Source: Mactromeris polynyma (lineage: Eukaryota > Mollusca > Bivalvia > Venerida > Mactridae). From it: a stretch of DNA of 64,000 bases. The stretch is taken from NCBI GenBank assembly GCA_032209605.1, contig JASFXZ010000016.1, forward strand, positions 13,144,001 through 13,208,000, read 5' to 3'. Below, piece by piece: positions 62,894 to 64,000 of this stretch. The notes under the pieces are model-generated. The model worked only from the letters and a program-made list of their open reading frames with translations, made no database searches and was not told the DNA's origin. A program made the translations under genes and the position numbers. How positions within the stretch are numbered: position 1 is the stretch's first letter; every line of letters starts with the position of its first letter.

Positions 62894-64000
62894 TAATTAA
62901 CTGATTATGTTGCACAGTCATTACGCCGATTGTCTGAAATCTGAAGTGGATGGAAACAAGTGCGCATCTTTATATAATTAACTCGTGATACTGGAAATTC
63001 TTGACCTAATCCGCTGTAGAAATCATCAATATTGACCTATAGGAAATTATGTTTTTGGCATTGGGTACGGGTCCTTACCTCTAGAGTCTTTGGGTACGGG
63101 ATTGCCGTATATCCTATATTGGAAACACTACGTGTTCTGAAGTTTGACTAATTAATAGTAATACACATAATGAATCAACCTTTTCAGAAGGCAAATTGGG
63201 AGATTGTCCCCAGAAAAGTGGAAGATTGAGTCATAATTATGTTTCAGCATCACATGTAAAAATGATGTATCTGATTTGGCTGAAATTTTTGACAAACATC
63301 CTTAAATTTTGAAATACACATCCACTGGATAGAAAAAATAACCTCAACAATAGAATCTACAGGAAAAATCCTATAAGACTACCAAGTTTCATTTCAATAT
63401 TATAAAAAATGAAAAAGATATGAAGAACTGAACTTTAAAATAAAATCCGCGGGTCCGCGGCCGCGAATCATTTTCCTTCATGAAGTACGTGACAAATTTC
63501 CAGAAAAATGCGATAACAAGCAAACTTCAATTCTTCATAACTTTTTTATTTTTTGAGATATTTAAAAAAATTAAACTGTTTTGTGCTTTGCATAGTTACA
63601 TAGACCTTTGATATTTCATTGCTTTAAATGAATTATTTTGAAGTTGAAAAATTAGTTGGGGTTGCTAGATTGAGACTTAAAATTACGTGGCTGAAATTTT
63701 GTCAAGATTACTGTCATTATCCACATCATAAGCTGTTAATAGTAATGTGCTGTGAAGTAACTCGTAATCTGGGGGTTATCCCTATTTCAAAGACGCCAAT
63801 TAACAATTTTATTGCCAATTGTCATATCTGAATGGAACATAAATGTGTGAAACTTGAATTTATAAACAAACATGACAAACGATTGTCGCATGGTATTTTG
63901 ATCAGTGTCACCAAGCATGTGATTCCTTGATAAAGTTGATTGAGAGGGTCTTTATAACCCCAAAAACATTGTATGTACGATTTTCGGACTGGTATCACAA
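62894..64000. other. No gene seen at the right edge
   Basis: AT-rich sequence with a GGGTACGGG pair (63063-63108) and a small GC-rich palindromic patch near 63447-63464. One 67-codon open frame (63628-63831) lacks features. It may be intron of the gene beginning at 61457. Confidence 0.35.

Overview
The window is nuclear DNA from an animal, most likely a bivalve mollusc. It is AT-rich, its genes are split by GT-AG introns, and it carries repeat families typical of bivalve genomes: a GCTCACCT...AGGTGAGC-headed repeat with 'aactaggtcact' subunits, 'CTTGAATTTT' elements and 'TGACCTTGACCTTTG' blocks. There are no bacterial operons.

Positions 1-49452 are a head-to-tail tandem array of a ~15.13-kb unit. 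The unit boundaries can be read from the sequence. The array stops at 49448 with ATCTGGAGTCGAGTCCCT followed by TTAA and unrelated DNA. At each internal junction (4065-4068, 19196-19199, 34327-34330) the same terminus, one TTAA, and its inverted copy AGGGACTCGACTCCAGAT follow one another. Each unit is therefore best read as a DNA transposon with 18-bp terminal inverted repeats (TIRs) and a TTAA target-site duplication. The window holds E0 (right end only, 1-4064), E1 (4069-19195), E2 (19200-34326) and E3 (34331-49448).

Each complete element has two convergent multi-exon genes, each starting about 260-290 bp inside a terminus. The plus-strand gene has 14 exons. It encodes a ~732-residue transposase-like protein with a Cys cluster, a GDGR motif, a TDAH motif, DxWHGAKN and SEIESFNN, giving a candidate D-D-E triad. 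The minus-strand gene has 5 exons. It encodes a 272-residue protein with an RG-rich segment and a C-terminal domain matching the cytoplasmic ballast domain of the P2X7 receptor (WCxCxxC, CC, AYRQYVLW, CCVxxIRxxFPxxxGxY). Decay differs by copy. E1 has a frameshift and a D-to-G change in the transposase gene and a nonsense codon in the ballast gene. E2 has the same frameshift and nonsense codon. E3 has both genes open, though with one suspicious M475R change. E0 has an open ballast gene.

Positions 49453-64000 are ordinary flanking genome. They hold a tRNA-like T arm right at the insertion site, a fold-back repeat, a two-exon minus-strand coiled-coil gene (50341-51627) with an apparent frameshift, ~162-bp tandem repeats, a TIR element enclosing seven copies of a 38-bp minisatellite (about 57131-57700), a broken LINE ORF2 fragment with a frame-preserving 63-bp minisatellite (59370-60545), two short TIR elements flanked by 5-bp direct repeats (60547-60885 and 62030-62888), and one exon encoding a signal peptide (61457-61520). 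Long stretches between these show nothing recognisable.
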